A stretch of DNA of 64,000 bases, taken from the NCBI RefSeq assembly GCF_003573695.1, contig NC_039359.1, forward strand, positions 120,349,849 through 120,413,848, written 5' to 3'. Both the position numbers and the translations under genes were made by a program. The first letter of the stretch is position 1. Every line of letters starts with the position of its first letter. Shown one piece after another: positions 22,983-34,512 of the stretch. The notes beneath the pieces are model-generated. The model saw only the letters and a program-made list of their open reading frames with translations. It did not search any database and had not been told where the DNA came from. This DNA is from Papaver somniferum (taxonomy: Eukaryota; Streptophyta; Magnoliopsida; Ranunculales; Papaveraceae).

Positions 22983-23060
22983 TAATATATATTTATATAT
23001 ATATATATATATATATACTAAAAGTTATTTATTAAATGTTATTATTTTGAAATAGACGAA
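22983..23060. repeat. AT microsatellite and AT-rich leader
   Basis: An (AT)n run at about 22,987-23,018 followed by AT-rich sequence, at the junction between the PMD pseudogene and retroelement copy 2. Confidence 0.8.
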
Positions 23061-23367
23061 ATATTATTTTATTTCAATGATTATTTTGTTTGATCTAGAA
23101 TTGACTTTGCTTATTATTATCGGTTTTAAATTATTTTATTTTAAAATATATTCTAACTATGTTTCTCCGACGTTTTCTCCGGTGATTGAAATCAATTTTC
23201 AAACACGGATTCATCATGATTTCAACCTGTTTTCCGCTTGTTTTGGATTTCATTCATTTTCCTTTACCACGGTTCTTTACTTTTTATTTCTTTTTTAAAT
23301 CTTTGGTTTGCCGCTTCTTGTTTTTTAGGGTTCCAGGTTTTCCTTTAGGGTTTGTTCATTGTCTTCA

Positions 23368-25420
23368 ATGTCTAGGTTAACTAGGGCATCCTCTCGTACT
23401 TTGGTGCCTGCAACAACCCTTTCCCATACACCCTCGATCTCTCCTTATTCTATCTCGGAAGACGCTGCTTCAGTCGATGGTTTCTGCCATTGTCCTTTCA
23501 AGAACATCAATGGTTGTAATGATGGGGTTCATGGCACGGGATGTGCCAAGGGTTCCTTCCTGAAACATCTTCATGACAGGCATCTATCCTCAGAAGCCAA
23601 CAAAACCACTTGCAGGTATTTGATTGCCAACAATTTGTCTGTGTATCTTGCTTGGGAGAAAGTTCTTTATAGTTTACAGATGTAGTTTTGTTGTAGGTGC
23701 TTGCATCTTCACGCTTGGAAGAAACCATTCAAGGGTCGTGATGGAGTTGTAGATGATGTCATTGCAGGACCATTCGATGGTACAGCTGCAGTATTCCTCA
23801 TTCATGGTTTAGCAAAACCAGAAGAGATACACGCTGAGTGTTTGGTTGCAAGTGACGTTGGTGCTGTTTCTGTGAAGGATGACGGTGAAGCTGCGGGGAT
23901 TCTTTCCACAGAGTTGCTGAATGAAGTGCTACAAAGGCAGTTTACTATGGTCACTTGTATACCCCATAAGTGCATACTTGCCTTCTCAAGGACATTGAAG
24001 GCCTGCCTTGACAGAGTTATAGTGAATCCAGCCAATCTGGCAGGCTGGTTGCAACTTATTCTTCTCCCCATCTGTACCTTATCCTTGTTCAAACTGCGGT
24101 GCTCAGCTGAAGAGAAATCTGGCAATAGGAAGCGTCTACAGGTAGCAGCAATCAATCAGGCTCTTTCTGTTTGGAAGGAACCCAATGGTTGTTTCATCTT
24201 GGTGAATAAAATGCTCCAACAGCATGTATGTTTGGGGTCCAAGAAGGCACATGTGAAGAAGCAAGTTGCGTCCAATATCACAACATGTCGGAGGAAGATG
24301 AATTCTGGCCACTTCGTTGCTGCCATACGAGTTTTATCTTCGTCAGGGGTTGCTCCTTGCAATGAGAAGACGTATTCTGATTTTCTTGAAAAACATCCAC
24401 CCGCACCTCTTCCGGAGATTCCTATGGATGATGTTATAGTTAATCAAATTACGGTGAATTTCAGGGAAGTTTTGGGAGCTATCAAAAGCTTACCAAAAGG
24501 AACATCGTGTGGCCGTGATGGCTTACGCGCGCAGCACTTAGTTGATGTATTGAGTGGAGCAGCGGCAGCCGTGGCAGATGACTTGCTGGCGTCGATTTCT
24601 GGGGTTGTCAACCTTTGGTTGGCTGGTAAATGCCCCGTGGAGTTAGGCGAGTTCATTGCCAGTGCACCTTTGACACCGTTGCTTAAACCTGGGGGTGGTC
24701 TTAGGCCTATTGCAGTTGGTACGGTTTAGCGCAGATTGGTTTCAAAAGTGGTTGTTTTTTCTGTCAGTAAGGACATGACCTCTTATTTAGGTGATTACTA
24801 ATTCGGAGTTGGTGTGCCTGTTGGTGGATAAAGTGTTTTACATGCTGTAAATCACTTATTGGAGATGAAAGGTCATTCAGATAAAATGTCAATGTTGTTT
24901 GTTGACTTTTCCAATGCGTTCAACATGGTGAGCAGATCTCAGCTCATCAAGGAAGTTCGTCTTCATTGCGCAGGTATTTCTCGTTGGGGTGGAATTTTGC
25001 TACTCACGGGCTGCTAAACTTTATTATGACCAATATATTTTGTATTCCGCACTTGGGGTCCAACAAGGTGACCCTCTCGGTCCCTTGTTGTTTGCGTTGA
25101 CACTTCACCCCTTGGTAAAGACTATTGCTTCCCATTGCAAACTCGATTTGCACGCCTGGTACCTTGACGATGGTACAATTGTTGGTGATACATTAGAGGT
25201 TGCTAAGGCCTTGGGCATAATAGAATCAGAAGGACCAAGTAGGGGTTTACATCTCAATATAACGAAAATGGAGGTCTTTTGGCATTCTTTCGATCTCAGA
25301 AGTACAGCTGATGGTGTTTTCCCCCCGGATATTGGTACTTGGTAGACATTCTAATGGTGTTAAATTTTTGGGTGGACTGGTGAGTTTGGATTTGGACTTT
25401 ATTAGTGATATGATGGTGAG
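23368..25420 (+). pseudogene. RLE-type retroelement copy 2, 5' part (finger and reverse transcriptase)
   Basis: ATG at 23368 (MSRLTRASS). The zinc finger (CHCPFKNINGC, then FLKHLHDRHL) is at about 23,488-23,590, and a TAG follows at about 23,683. The long frame 23,701-24,729 covers the linker with FTMVTCIPHKC, LPKGTSCGRDGLRAQHL, and SAPLTPLLKPGGGLRPIAVG. Motif A VDFSNAFNMV is at about 24,900, motif B GVQQGDPLGPLLF at about 25,056 and motif C WYLDDGTIVGD at about 25,158. Stops at 24,730, about 24,800 and about 24,830 and a frameshift near 24,985 disable it, but the catalytic residues of motifs A and C are kept. The frame is cut at 25,420 by a nested insertion and resumes at 41,479. It is closely related to copy 1. 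The region 23,080-23,367 is the likely 5' UTR. Confidence 0.7.
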
Positions 25421-26914
25421 TGGTAGGACTAGAAAGATACCTACAATTATACTCAAGTGCACATCGTCTATAATAGACAGGGAAAATACAGGTTGATCCC
25501 ACAGAGACTAGGGCGATGTAGAGTTGAAGCTACGGTCTTACTGATTTCGAACAAAGAGTAACCAAAAGAGGTTGGTTTGCGTCAATACGATAAGATAAGT
25601 TTATGTAACACAAATTAGAAAACAAAAGTGCAAATAAAAGGGTACTAGGGCAGTTGAGTCCACCACCTAATCTATGCTAATCTATTTCAGTTTCAAATTA
25701 TGTTCTCGTCCCCTTACAATGGACATCGGTGAAGGTTCAAGCCTGCCGTTTGATCCTGGGTAATCTCAGGTTGGATAGCTTAATTCAACTAAGGTATTAA
25801 TCTCTAGCATTAGTTTTCTGATTAAGGAACAACTAATCACAGACCAATTGATTCAATTAAGCATAAGTTGGAGCAACAATTACACAATTTCTAACAACCT
25901 AGGATGCAAAACATACTAAGTGAAAGTTATGTGAATATAATCTCTATATTAAACCCATCCTTACTCAATGAAACACAACAAGAACAATATTGAAAACATG
26001 AACAAACTAGCAGTAAATTAAGGGCTTCATCTATGCCATATCAAAGTTGTTTAGAACATAATACAAAATGAAATTAAACCTAATTTACTACTGCTAGTCG
26101 CTCCGGCTAGTCCGGGCTTTCCCTTCCATCTACAATTCCCTTCTCTATTTATACAAAAATTCCCCTCCTTTCAAATCACACAATCAACAATCATACAACC
26201 AAATTTTAGGAAATCAATGCTCTTGAAACTCATCACTGAATCGCCGCCATATTGTCTTCATTTTTCCGCTGTTGTACATGGTGTTTCAGATATTTTAGAC
26301 CTCTAATTCGACAAACCCTGCTTCTTGGTCAATTCTCTGATGTCTTTGTGGGTGTTTGAAAGAACAACAAAATAAGAACTCAACTAGTCAATTCTGCACT
26401 CTTGAAAACCAATTAGCCAACCTAGTTTTGTACAATTCATAGTTTAGGGCTAGGTTGAAACGAGTGCAGAGATAACAGTGGAGAATAAACATCTAGTCTG
26501 ACAGGGGGAAGATGGTGATTGAGGTATGGGTTTGACAGATTGAAAGAGAATGAGACATAGAGGTCGGCGGTGATGGTCTGGTGGTACACAGAAGATAGAG
26601 GAATGGGTGCAGGTGTCGGGTGAAGTAAGAAAAAAGACGATTTCTTTTTGTTCTAACCTTGGAATTGGTAAAAAGAAGAGTGATAGAGGATAGACTAGAG
26701 TGTTGGACGTAATTACTTATTTTAGGTATAAATATTGGGCTTCCTTTCTCCAAACCATGACTAACAACACACCAACTTGTACTTTGGCCCATTAGTTACA
26801 TTCCATTCCACGTTAAGCACTTCAGTTCCCTTCTACTTCTTAGCCATTGTTCTATCCTACCTTGACTTTGTTAATCCAATGATATGACCGTCTACATTTC
26901 TGCTCACAGATTTC

Positions 26915-27111
26915 TATTAGGATTGTCGATGTTTTAGAAAGGTTCCAGAATTTTCTAGAATCATCTAGGTGTTTCCTTATTTTGGTAAAGCTAGAGGTTT
27001 CCTGTTTTGGTTAAACTCTAGGTTTCCTGATTTAGTTAAACTTTAGGTTTCCTAGTATCCAAAGAACTAGTGTCTTGTGAAGAGGTTAATTCTAAGGTAT
27101 TAATCCTAACA
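26915..27111 (+). repeat. 5' LTR of the copia element with internal deletion
   Basis: It matches the first 140 bp of the 3' LTR (through GGTTTCCTAGTAT) and the last ~55 bp (AAAGAACTAGTGTCTTG to CCTAACA). The ~335 bp between them, including the TATA box present in the 3' LTR, are missing. A mutated primer site (AGTGGTGCGG) follows. Confidence 0.75.
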
Positions 27112-27154
27112 AGTGGTGCGGTGAAGGTGGAGAGGATCATAGTTAGAAGTATAG

Positions 27155-28363
27155 ATGTCTGGTTCTACATCAAGTGGATTTTTGAAGGTGCATGGATTTG
27201 ATATTATCAAATTCAATGGGAAGAATAATTTCACATCATGGCAAACTGATGTAAAAGATATTCTTGTTAGTATGAAACAAACCAAAGATATCAAGGACAA
27301 ACCAACAACGTTACCAAAGGATTGGAACGATGAGAAGTGGGATTACCTTGTTTTGGAGGCGTGTTCAACTATTCGTTTATGTTTATCAAGGGAGATCACT
27401 CATAAATTTTCGAGTGAAACCTCTACAAAGGTGTTGTGGGAAAAGTTAGAGAAGCTCTACTTACAAAAGGATTTGACTTCTGAACTTTACTTGAAGAGTA
27501 GACTCCATGCCTTTAGGATGTATCCAGGTAAGTCTATGATTGATCATATTAATGAGTTTAATAAGATCTGTTCTGATTTGTCTAATATCATTGTCAATAT
27601 CTATGATACGGATAAATCCATGATATTATTGTGTTCTTTGCCTCCGTCGTATGATGCTTTCGTTGAATATTTGCTGAGCAGGAAAACCGATGAAGACGAC
27701 GAAGATGAAGATAAGTTGGTTTTCGATGATGTGGTCTCTGCTTTACAAGCTAAGGCGTTAAGGAAGCAAGAGTTCAGCGATGAAGCACAAGTCGATGATT
27801 TCTTTGTTGATAGAGGAAAGAATGGTAATAAGAAGTCGAAGTCAAAGAATCGTTCCAAAAAGAGCAATATTGAGTGTTATTATTGTCGGAAAACTGGTCA
27901 TATTAGGGATGATTGTCTCAAGCTTAAGGCGAGAGATGAGAAACGTGATAAATCAGATTCAAAGAATATTGTTGCTTCGGCTGCTGAAGGCAGTGAATTT
28001 TTAGAAGACCCAATGTGTGGTTTTGATGAGAAAGTGTTAACCATTACATCAAAGAGTTATCTCAATGATGGTTGGATGCTTGATTCCGGTGCTTCGTATC
28101 ATATGTGTCCTTCTAAGGATTGTTTCACTACTTACAGAGAAGTGAATGGTGGTACTGTTATGATGGGAAATTCTAATGCCTGTAAAATAGTTGGAGTTGG
28201 TACGGTACAGGTTCATTCGCATGGTGTTATCACTACACTTTCAGAGGTTAGACATGTTTCAGATTTGAGGAAGAGTTTGATTTCGTTAGGAGTACTTGAA
28301 TCACTTGGATACAAGTATGTTGCTGAATATGGATTCTTGAAGGTATTCTACAAGGTGATATAG
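27155..28363 (+). pseudogene. Copia gag and protease
   Basis: The frame starts MSGSTSSGFLKVHGF. Residues ~20-200 are the copia gag (UBN2-type) region, including NFTSWQTDVKDILV, LWEKLEKLYL and LCSLPPSYDAF. An acidic stretch (DEDDEDEDK) follows, then a CCHC zinc knuckle CYYCRKTGHIRDDC at about 27,874-27,915 that packages the RNA. The aspartic protease motif LDSGASYHM is at about 28,080. The frame leaves the polyprotein at about 28,345, where a single-base shift brings an early stop; the next frame begins at 28378. The N-terminal part is otherwise open for about 400 codons, unusually well kept for this window. Confidence 0.85.
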
Positions 28364-28377
28364 TTTGTGGTGGAGCT

Positions 28378-31137
28378 ATGGTTTCTCAATCAATTGATGA
28401 GAAACAGGTGGAGTCAACACGTTTATGGCATATGCGTCTTGGGCATATGAGTGAGAAAGGTATGTCAGTGTTGAGTAGTAAAGGCTTGCTTGGAGGTGAA
28501 AAGATTTGCAAGCTTGATTTCTGTGAGCATTGTATCTTCGGAAAGAAATGTAGAAGCAGTTTTGGTACCGTTGTGCATCATACGCAGGGTATGTTAGATT
28601 ACATCCATTCGGATGTTTAGGGTCCCTCTCGTACAGTTTCTAAGGTAGGTGCTAGGTGGTTTGTGACCTTTATCGATGACTTTTCGAGGAGAGTTTGGCT
28701 TTACACCATGAAGCATAAGAATGAGGTCACCGAGGTGTTTAATAAGTGGAAGAACATGGTAGAGAAACAACTTGGTCGTGTGATTAAGAAGATACGTTCC
28801 GATAATGGCGGTGAATACATCGAAGACCCACTAAAGGAGTTTTCTGAGGAACAAGGTATTGTTAGGCACTTCACAGTCAAGGGTACACCACAACAAAATG
28901 GAGTAGCGGAGAGAATGAATTGAACGTTACTTGAGAGAGCACGGTGCATGTTGTCAAACGCAAGTTTAGACAAGATTTGGTGGGCTGAAGCAGTGAATAC
29001 GACGTGCTATTGAGTGAATCGATCACCATCAACATCTATTAAGTGTAAGTCACCTATGGAGTTATGGACCGGTAATCCCGTGAACTATTCTAATTTGAAG
29101 GTGTTTGGTTGTCCAGCCTATTTTCATGTGAAAGAAGATAAGTTGGGTGTTAGGGCTAAGAAAGCAATTTTCTTAGGTTATCCATTAGGTGTGAAAGGAT
29201 ACCATGTATGGTGTCCAGAATTGAATAAATTCATAATTAGTCGTGATGTGACCTTAAATGAGAAAGCGATGCTTGATTCAAAGAAGTTCACAGGTTGGGA
29301 CTCTCAAATTGAAAGTGAGAGTAGTAGCGGTGTTGAAGATGATTCGATGCAGGTGGAGCAAAGAGTTCCTAGTTCATCTACTATAGAAGAAGAAAAAGAA
29401 ACTCTTGTAGAAGATGAAGTTGAGTTTGAGGTTCCTAGTGAGGAATCTACACAGCAACAAATTGAGAATATTCCGTCCTTGACGTCTCAACGTGAGAGAC
29501 GTCCACCAACCCGTTATGGTTTTGATGAGTATGCGTCTTACGCATTATCTGTTTTTGAGGATGAGCCGTTTACCTTTGAGGAGGCAATGAGTAATACTCA
29601 TGCCATTGAATGGAAAACATCCATGGATGAGGAGATGAAGTCTCTTCACAAGAATCACACTTGGGAACTTGTTGAGTTGCCTAAGGGTCGAAAGAAGATT
29701 GGGTGCAAGTGGGTCTATACGGTAAAGGATGGAATTCCATATTCCAAGGATATTATTAGTGATGTACGGTACAAAACAAGGTTAGTGGCTAAAGGATATG
29801 CATAAAGGGAAGGTGTGGATTATAATGAAGTTTTCTCTCTGGTTGTTAAACATACTTCTATCCGAGTCCTTTTAGCATTTGTGGCGCAGTTTGACTTAGA
29901 GCTCGAGCAATTAGATGTCGAGACAACATTCTTGCATGGAAATTTGGAGGAAGACATTTATATGTCACAACCCATTGGTTATGAAGTTGTTGGTAAGGAA
30001 GATTATGTGTGTCGACTTGAGAAATCATTGTATGGTTTGAAGAAATCGCCAAGACAATGGTACAAGAGGTTTGATACGTTTATGTTGCAGCAAAAGTATA
30101 CTCGTAGTAAATACGATCAGTGTGTGTACTTTAAGAAGTTTCCAGATGGAAATTTTGTTTATCTTTTACTCTATGTGGATGACATGCTCATAGCTGCAAA
30201 GAGCAAGTCAGAAATTGATGTTTTAAAGAAACAATTGAGTTTAGAGTTTGAGATGAAGGATTTGGGTCCATCTAAGAAGATTTTGGGTATGAAGATTACT
30301 CGAGATAGATCTAAGGGGAAGTTACGTCTTACACAGAAATCCTATCTTGAGAAGGTTCTTCGTCGCTTTGGAATGCATAACTCCAAAGCTATTAGTGTTC
30401 CAATACCGCCTACAGTTAAGTTATCAAAACAGTTGTGGCCTACTACAATTGAGGAGAAGGAGTTTATGTCGAAGGTTCCCTATGCTAATGCGGTAGGTTC
30501 TTTGATGTATGCTATAGTTTGTACTCGTCCGGATATTTCACAAGCAGTTGGTTTAGTTAGTCGTTATATGGCTATTCCTGGGAGAGCACATTGGTATGCG
30601 GTGAAGGGAATTTTGAGATATCTTCAAGGGACCTTGGATATTGGTTTACTGTTTGAGAAGGAGCATAATTTGAAGGTCTGTCGATTTGTTGATTCTGATT
30701 ATGCGGTTGATAGGGATAAGTGTCGTTCTACTTCGGGTATTGTTTTACATTGAGTGGAATACCTATCAGTTGGAGGTATATGTTACAACCAATTGTAGCT
30801 TTGTCTACTATGGAGGCAGAGTATATTGTTGTGACGAAGGCTGTTAAGGAAGCGTTATGGCTTCGTGGTTTAGTTAAAGACTTGGGGATTATTCAACGGA
30901 GTATTGTTGTGAACTGTGATAGTCAAATGCTATTCATTTAGCTAAGAACCAAGTTTATCATGCACGCACCAAGCATATTGATGTTCGTTATCATAAGGTT
31001 CGAGAAGTAGTTGATAACGGATTAGTACAACTATTGAAGGTTGATACTGAAGATGATCCAGCTGACATGTTGACGAAAGTCGTTCCGAAGGTCAAGTTTG
31101 AGAGGTGTCTCAGCTTGATCAATACTTCTCGTTGTTA
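28378..31137 (+). pseudogene. Copia integrase, reverse transcriptase and RNase H
   Basis: In order: the pre-integrase zinc finger (LWHMRLGHMSEKGM, then CEHCIFGKK) at 28,378-28,620; the integrase core with FIDDFSRRVW, IRSDNGGEYI and QQNGVAERMN at 28,663-28,923; its C-terminal part and the start of RT at 29,014-29,805 (KVFGCPAYFHV, KWVYTVKDG); RT at 29,815-30,753 with LLYVDDMLIA; and RNase H to 31,137 (ALSTMEAEYI, ARTKHIDVRYH, DMLTK). Stops at 28,618, about 28,921 and about 29,803 and a frameshift near 30,750 break the polyprotein. The catalytic aspartates of RT and integrase are still in place. LDSGASYHM in the upstream frame and the overall layout point to the Tork/Tnt1 group. Confidence 0.85.
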
Positions 31138-31218
31138 AGGCCCTAGTGGCATTAGAGGATACGGTTAACTTGTGAAGATCAAGCTCAGTTTGGTGGAAAC
31201 ATCGACAAGGTGGAGAAT

Positions 31219-31360
31219 TGTTAGAATTGTCGATGTTTTAGAAAGGTTACATAATTTTCTAGAATCATCTAGGTGTTTCCTTATTTTGGTATAGCTAGAG
31301 GTTTCCTGTTTTGGTTAAACTCTAAGTTTCCTGATTTAGTTAAACTTTAGGCTTCCTAGT
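31219..31360 (+). repeat. 3' LTR of the copia element, proximal part
   Basis: It begins TGTTAGAATTGTCGATG after the purine tract and is interrupted at CTAGT by the nested LTR element. Confidence 0.85.
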
Positions 31361-31521
31361 TGTTGATGGTGGTTTTTAGACAAGGGGTAAAATCGTAAAA
31401 CCTTAAGCATAGCATGACGTCACCGGTGACGCTAAACACATTTATTAGAATATTTAATGCACTTATATAAAAAATTACCAAGGTATCTTTTTTCAAATGC
31501 TAAACTAGGGTTTCGACACAC

Positions 31522-31860
31522 AAAACCCTAAGCCGCACAATCGCTGCGCATCGTGGCAACTATGCCAAAACCAAAGCCGCACAATCGCTGCGCATCAAGG
31601 CAACTATGCCAAAACCAAAGACGCACAATCGATGCGCATCATAGCAACCATGCCAAAACCAAGCCGCACGATCGCTGCGCATCATGGCACCTATGCCAAA
31701 ACCAAAGCCACACAATCGCTGCGCATCATGGCAACCATGCCAAAACCAATCCGCACGATCGCTGCGCATCATGGAAACTATGCCAAAATCAAATCCGCAC
31801 AATCATTGCGCTTCACGGCAACCGTGCCAAATTCGAGCTGCACAATCATTGCGCCACACG
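31522..31860. repeat. 44-bp tandem array in the left LTR, about 7 copies
   Basis: The unit includes AAGCCGCACAATCGCTGCGC, then ATCATGGCAA and TGCCAAAACCA. Only about three copies remain at the same place in the right LTR (38,522-38,695), so copy number has changed since insertion. Confidence 0.85.
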
Positions 31861-31861
31861 C

Positions 31862-33010
31862 GCCGTTGGCACATGCCAAGCGACGCTTGCAACCTAGCAT
31901 GCCAAGCCGTGCAAACCTAGGGCCAAGACGCCACAAGCGCCATTGGCACATGCCAAGCGATGTTTGCGACCTAGCATTCCAAGCCGTGCAAACCTAGGGA
32001 CAAACCGCCACACACGCCATTGGCACGTGCCAAGAGACGCTTGCGACCTAGCATGCCAAGCCGTGCAAACCTAGTGCCAAGCCGCCACACGCGCCATTGG
32101 CACATGACAAGCGACGCTTGCGACCTAGCATGCCAAGCCGTGCAAACCTAGGGCCAAGCCGCAACACGCGCCATTGGAACGTGCCAAGCGACGCTTGCGA
32201 CCTAGCATGCCAAGCCGTGAAAACCTAGGGCCAAGCCGCCACACGTACCATTGGCACATGCCAGGAGAAACTTGCGACCTAGCATGCCAAGCCGTGCAAA
32301 CCTAGGGCCAAGCTTCCACACGCACCATTGGCACATGCCAAGCGACGCTTGCGACCTAGATTTCCAAGCCATGCAAACCTAGGGCCAAGCCGCCACACGC
32401 GCCATTGGCACATGCCAAGCGACGCTTGCGACCTAGCATGCCAAGCCATGCAAACCTAGGGCCAATCCGCCACACGCGCCATTGGAACGTGCCAAGCGAC
32501 GCTTGCGACCTAGCATGCCAAGTCGTGCAAACCTAGGGACAAGCCTCCACACGCGCCATTGGCACATGCCAAGCGACGCTTGCGACCTAGCATGCCAAGA
32601 CGTGCAAACCTAGGGTCAAGCGACGCTTGTGACCTAGCATGCCAAGCCGTGCAAACCAAGGGCCAAGCCGCCACACGCGCCATTGGCACATACCAAGCGA
32701 CGCTTGCGACCTAGCATGCCAAGCCGTGCAAACCTAGGGCCAAGCCGCCACACGCGCCATTGGAACATGCCAAGCGACGCTTGCGACCTAGCATGCCAAG
32801 CCGTGCAAACCTAGGGCCAAGCCGCGACACGCGCCATTGGCAAATGCCAAGCGACGCTTGCAACCTAGCATGCCAAGCCGTGCAAACCTAGTGCCAAGCC
32901 GCCACACGCGCCATTGGCACATGCAAAGCGACCCTTGCAAGCTAGCATGCCAATCCGTGCAAACCTAGGTCCAAAGCCGCTACGCGCGTCATTGGCACAT
33001 GCCATGCAAC
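31862..33010. repeat. 77-bp satellite-like array in the left LTR, about 15 copies
   Basis: The unit contains GCCGCCACACGCGCCATTGG, CACATGCCAAGCGACGCTTG, CGACCTAGCATGCCAAGCCG and TGCAAACCTAGG. Variants include a partial unit at about 32,615. The open frames running across it in all phases are products of the repeat. Confidence 0.9.
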
Positions 33011-33514
33011 ACTTGCATTTTGGCATTGCCAGATGCACCCGATGCGCAACCTACAGCCAAGGCATTCCACACAATTCATTGGCACATGCCATGCAACCCT
33101 TGCACTTTGGCATGTCGCGCCTACATCAAAGGATACGATTCCTCTCAAGATGCAAAATCTCGACCGTCGAAGATCGCCACTGAGCCGACACATCTCTCAA
33201 GCTCAACTTATCAAACACCAGCGACATGCTACACGTTTTCCACGAAAACACTCGAGACATCAATACATGTCACAAACTGGGGGATACTCTTTAGGGTTTT
33301 GGTTTGGCGGTTTACAACGTGTGGCATACACAAATGCCCGTTTCAAGATAGTGTATTAAGAATAAAACGGTTAGTAAATGCAGGATGTAATGGTGAAATG
33401 CTCTTTCATTATGGAACATCAATTCCATCAAATTCCATCAATACCAGACATTACCACCTCTTGACATTTAACTCATACATTTCTTTTTCTTATGAGGCCA
33501 GAGTACGTTTCACT

Positions 33515-33540
33515 TAGACTTATATAAATAGGTCTTACCT
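33515..33540 (+). promoter_or_regulatory. TATA box in the left LTR
   Basis: CTTATATAAATAGGTCTTACC is found here, with an equivalent TATATAGG at about 40,490 in the right LTR and at about 55,680 in the related element. It marks the likely transcription start of the element. Confidence 0.55.
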
Positions 33541-33892
33541 ATTTCCACCAAGACAACAAGTTTTGGTCAGGAGAAATACAATACACAGAAAGTCAACTTT
33601 GCTAGCTTTCCCAAAATCTTTCACCTTTTGATACAAGTCAAGTACTACTCTTCCAGAAATGTTCTGGTCTCAACACTCTCTTCGTTTTCCTCCCTAAACC
33701 AGCCCTTCTCCTCCTCTTTGTGACCGAAGAAAATCCGGAACGACCATTTCTTGGTTTAAGCCGGAGTTGTACAGATTGATCTCTCGAATCTAAAGTACTC
33801 ACGTGCAGTACATTTGTTTAGTGTTTATATTTGTTTCTCATTCACCTACCGAAATTACCAAAATCAGTAGAAACGATTTTCACCCATAAACA

Positions 33893-34500
33893 ATTGGCAA
33901 CCACAGTGGGAGGGTTGATCTTTCGGTTACAATGTCAGTTTTCAATCCTCAATCTCATATTTCGATCCAGGAATCAGGACAGCAGGAGAAAGAAATCTGT
34001 TCAGGGATCCACAACTCGCCTACCATACAACCTGGTTACCAGTCGCAAACCGCAAGAGACGACTGGGGACTTCACAGAAACCGAAAGAAAACTATCCAGT
34101 CATCAAGTGACTCAAAACGACAGGTACTTTCCACAATCTTCGTGGTGCTTCCCCACAAAACTCGATCTTACACACGGAGGATCCCTTTTTTCATCAGGAG
34201 ACCCAGAAAACTGAGTAAGTCTAGATTGGGCGAAATATACAATTCATTCTTTTAGGATTCTCGACGAAAACCGTCATACTGTGCTTATCTTGTGACAATT
34301 ACCGATACACACTTTTATAGATACAATATCCTATTCACAAGTCATAATCAGAGTAATACTATTAAAACCATTCATTTCAAAATAACCCAATATCCTCATA
34401 AAATACCAGCTATCTATCAAAACCAGTCAGACTCTAAACCAAGCACTCAGTGTGCCTTTCAAACAAAAGAAAAGAAGAACCTAAGCGAAAGTCTGGAAAA
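33893..34500 (+). other. Primer-binding-like site and leader of the LTR element
   Basis: It starts ATTGGCAACCACAGTGGGAG directly after the LTR end. The same site follows the LTR at 56,038 in the related element. Short open frames here have no recognisable domain. The segment with CAGGGATCCACAACTCGCC corresponds to the 45-bp repeats at 56,141-56,270. Confidence 0.5.
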
Positions 34501-34512
34501 GACAGAGAAAAG

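Noticed and set aside
31522..31860. CRISPR-like regular repeats
   Set aside because: Units are contiguous without unique spacers, and the context is a plant LTR.
31500..33200. Many overlapping open frames on both strands with peptides rich in repeated MPSRANLGP- and CQWRVWRLG-like phrases
   Set aside because: They follow the 77-bp array in every phase, with no start context, domains or splice sites.
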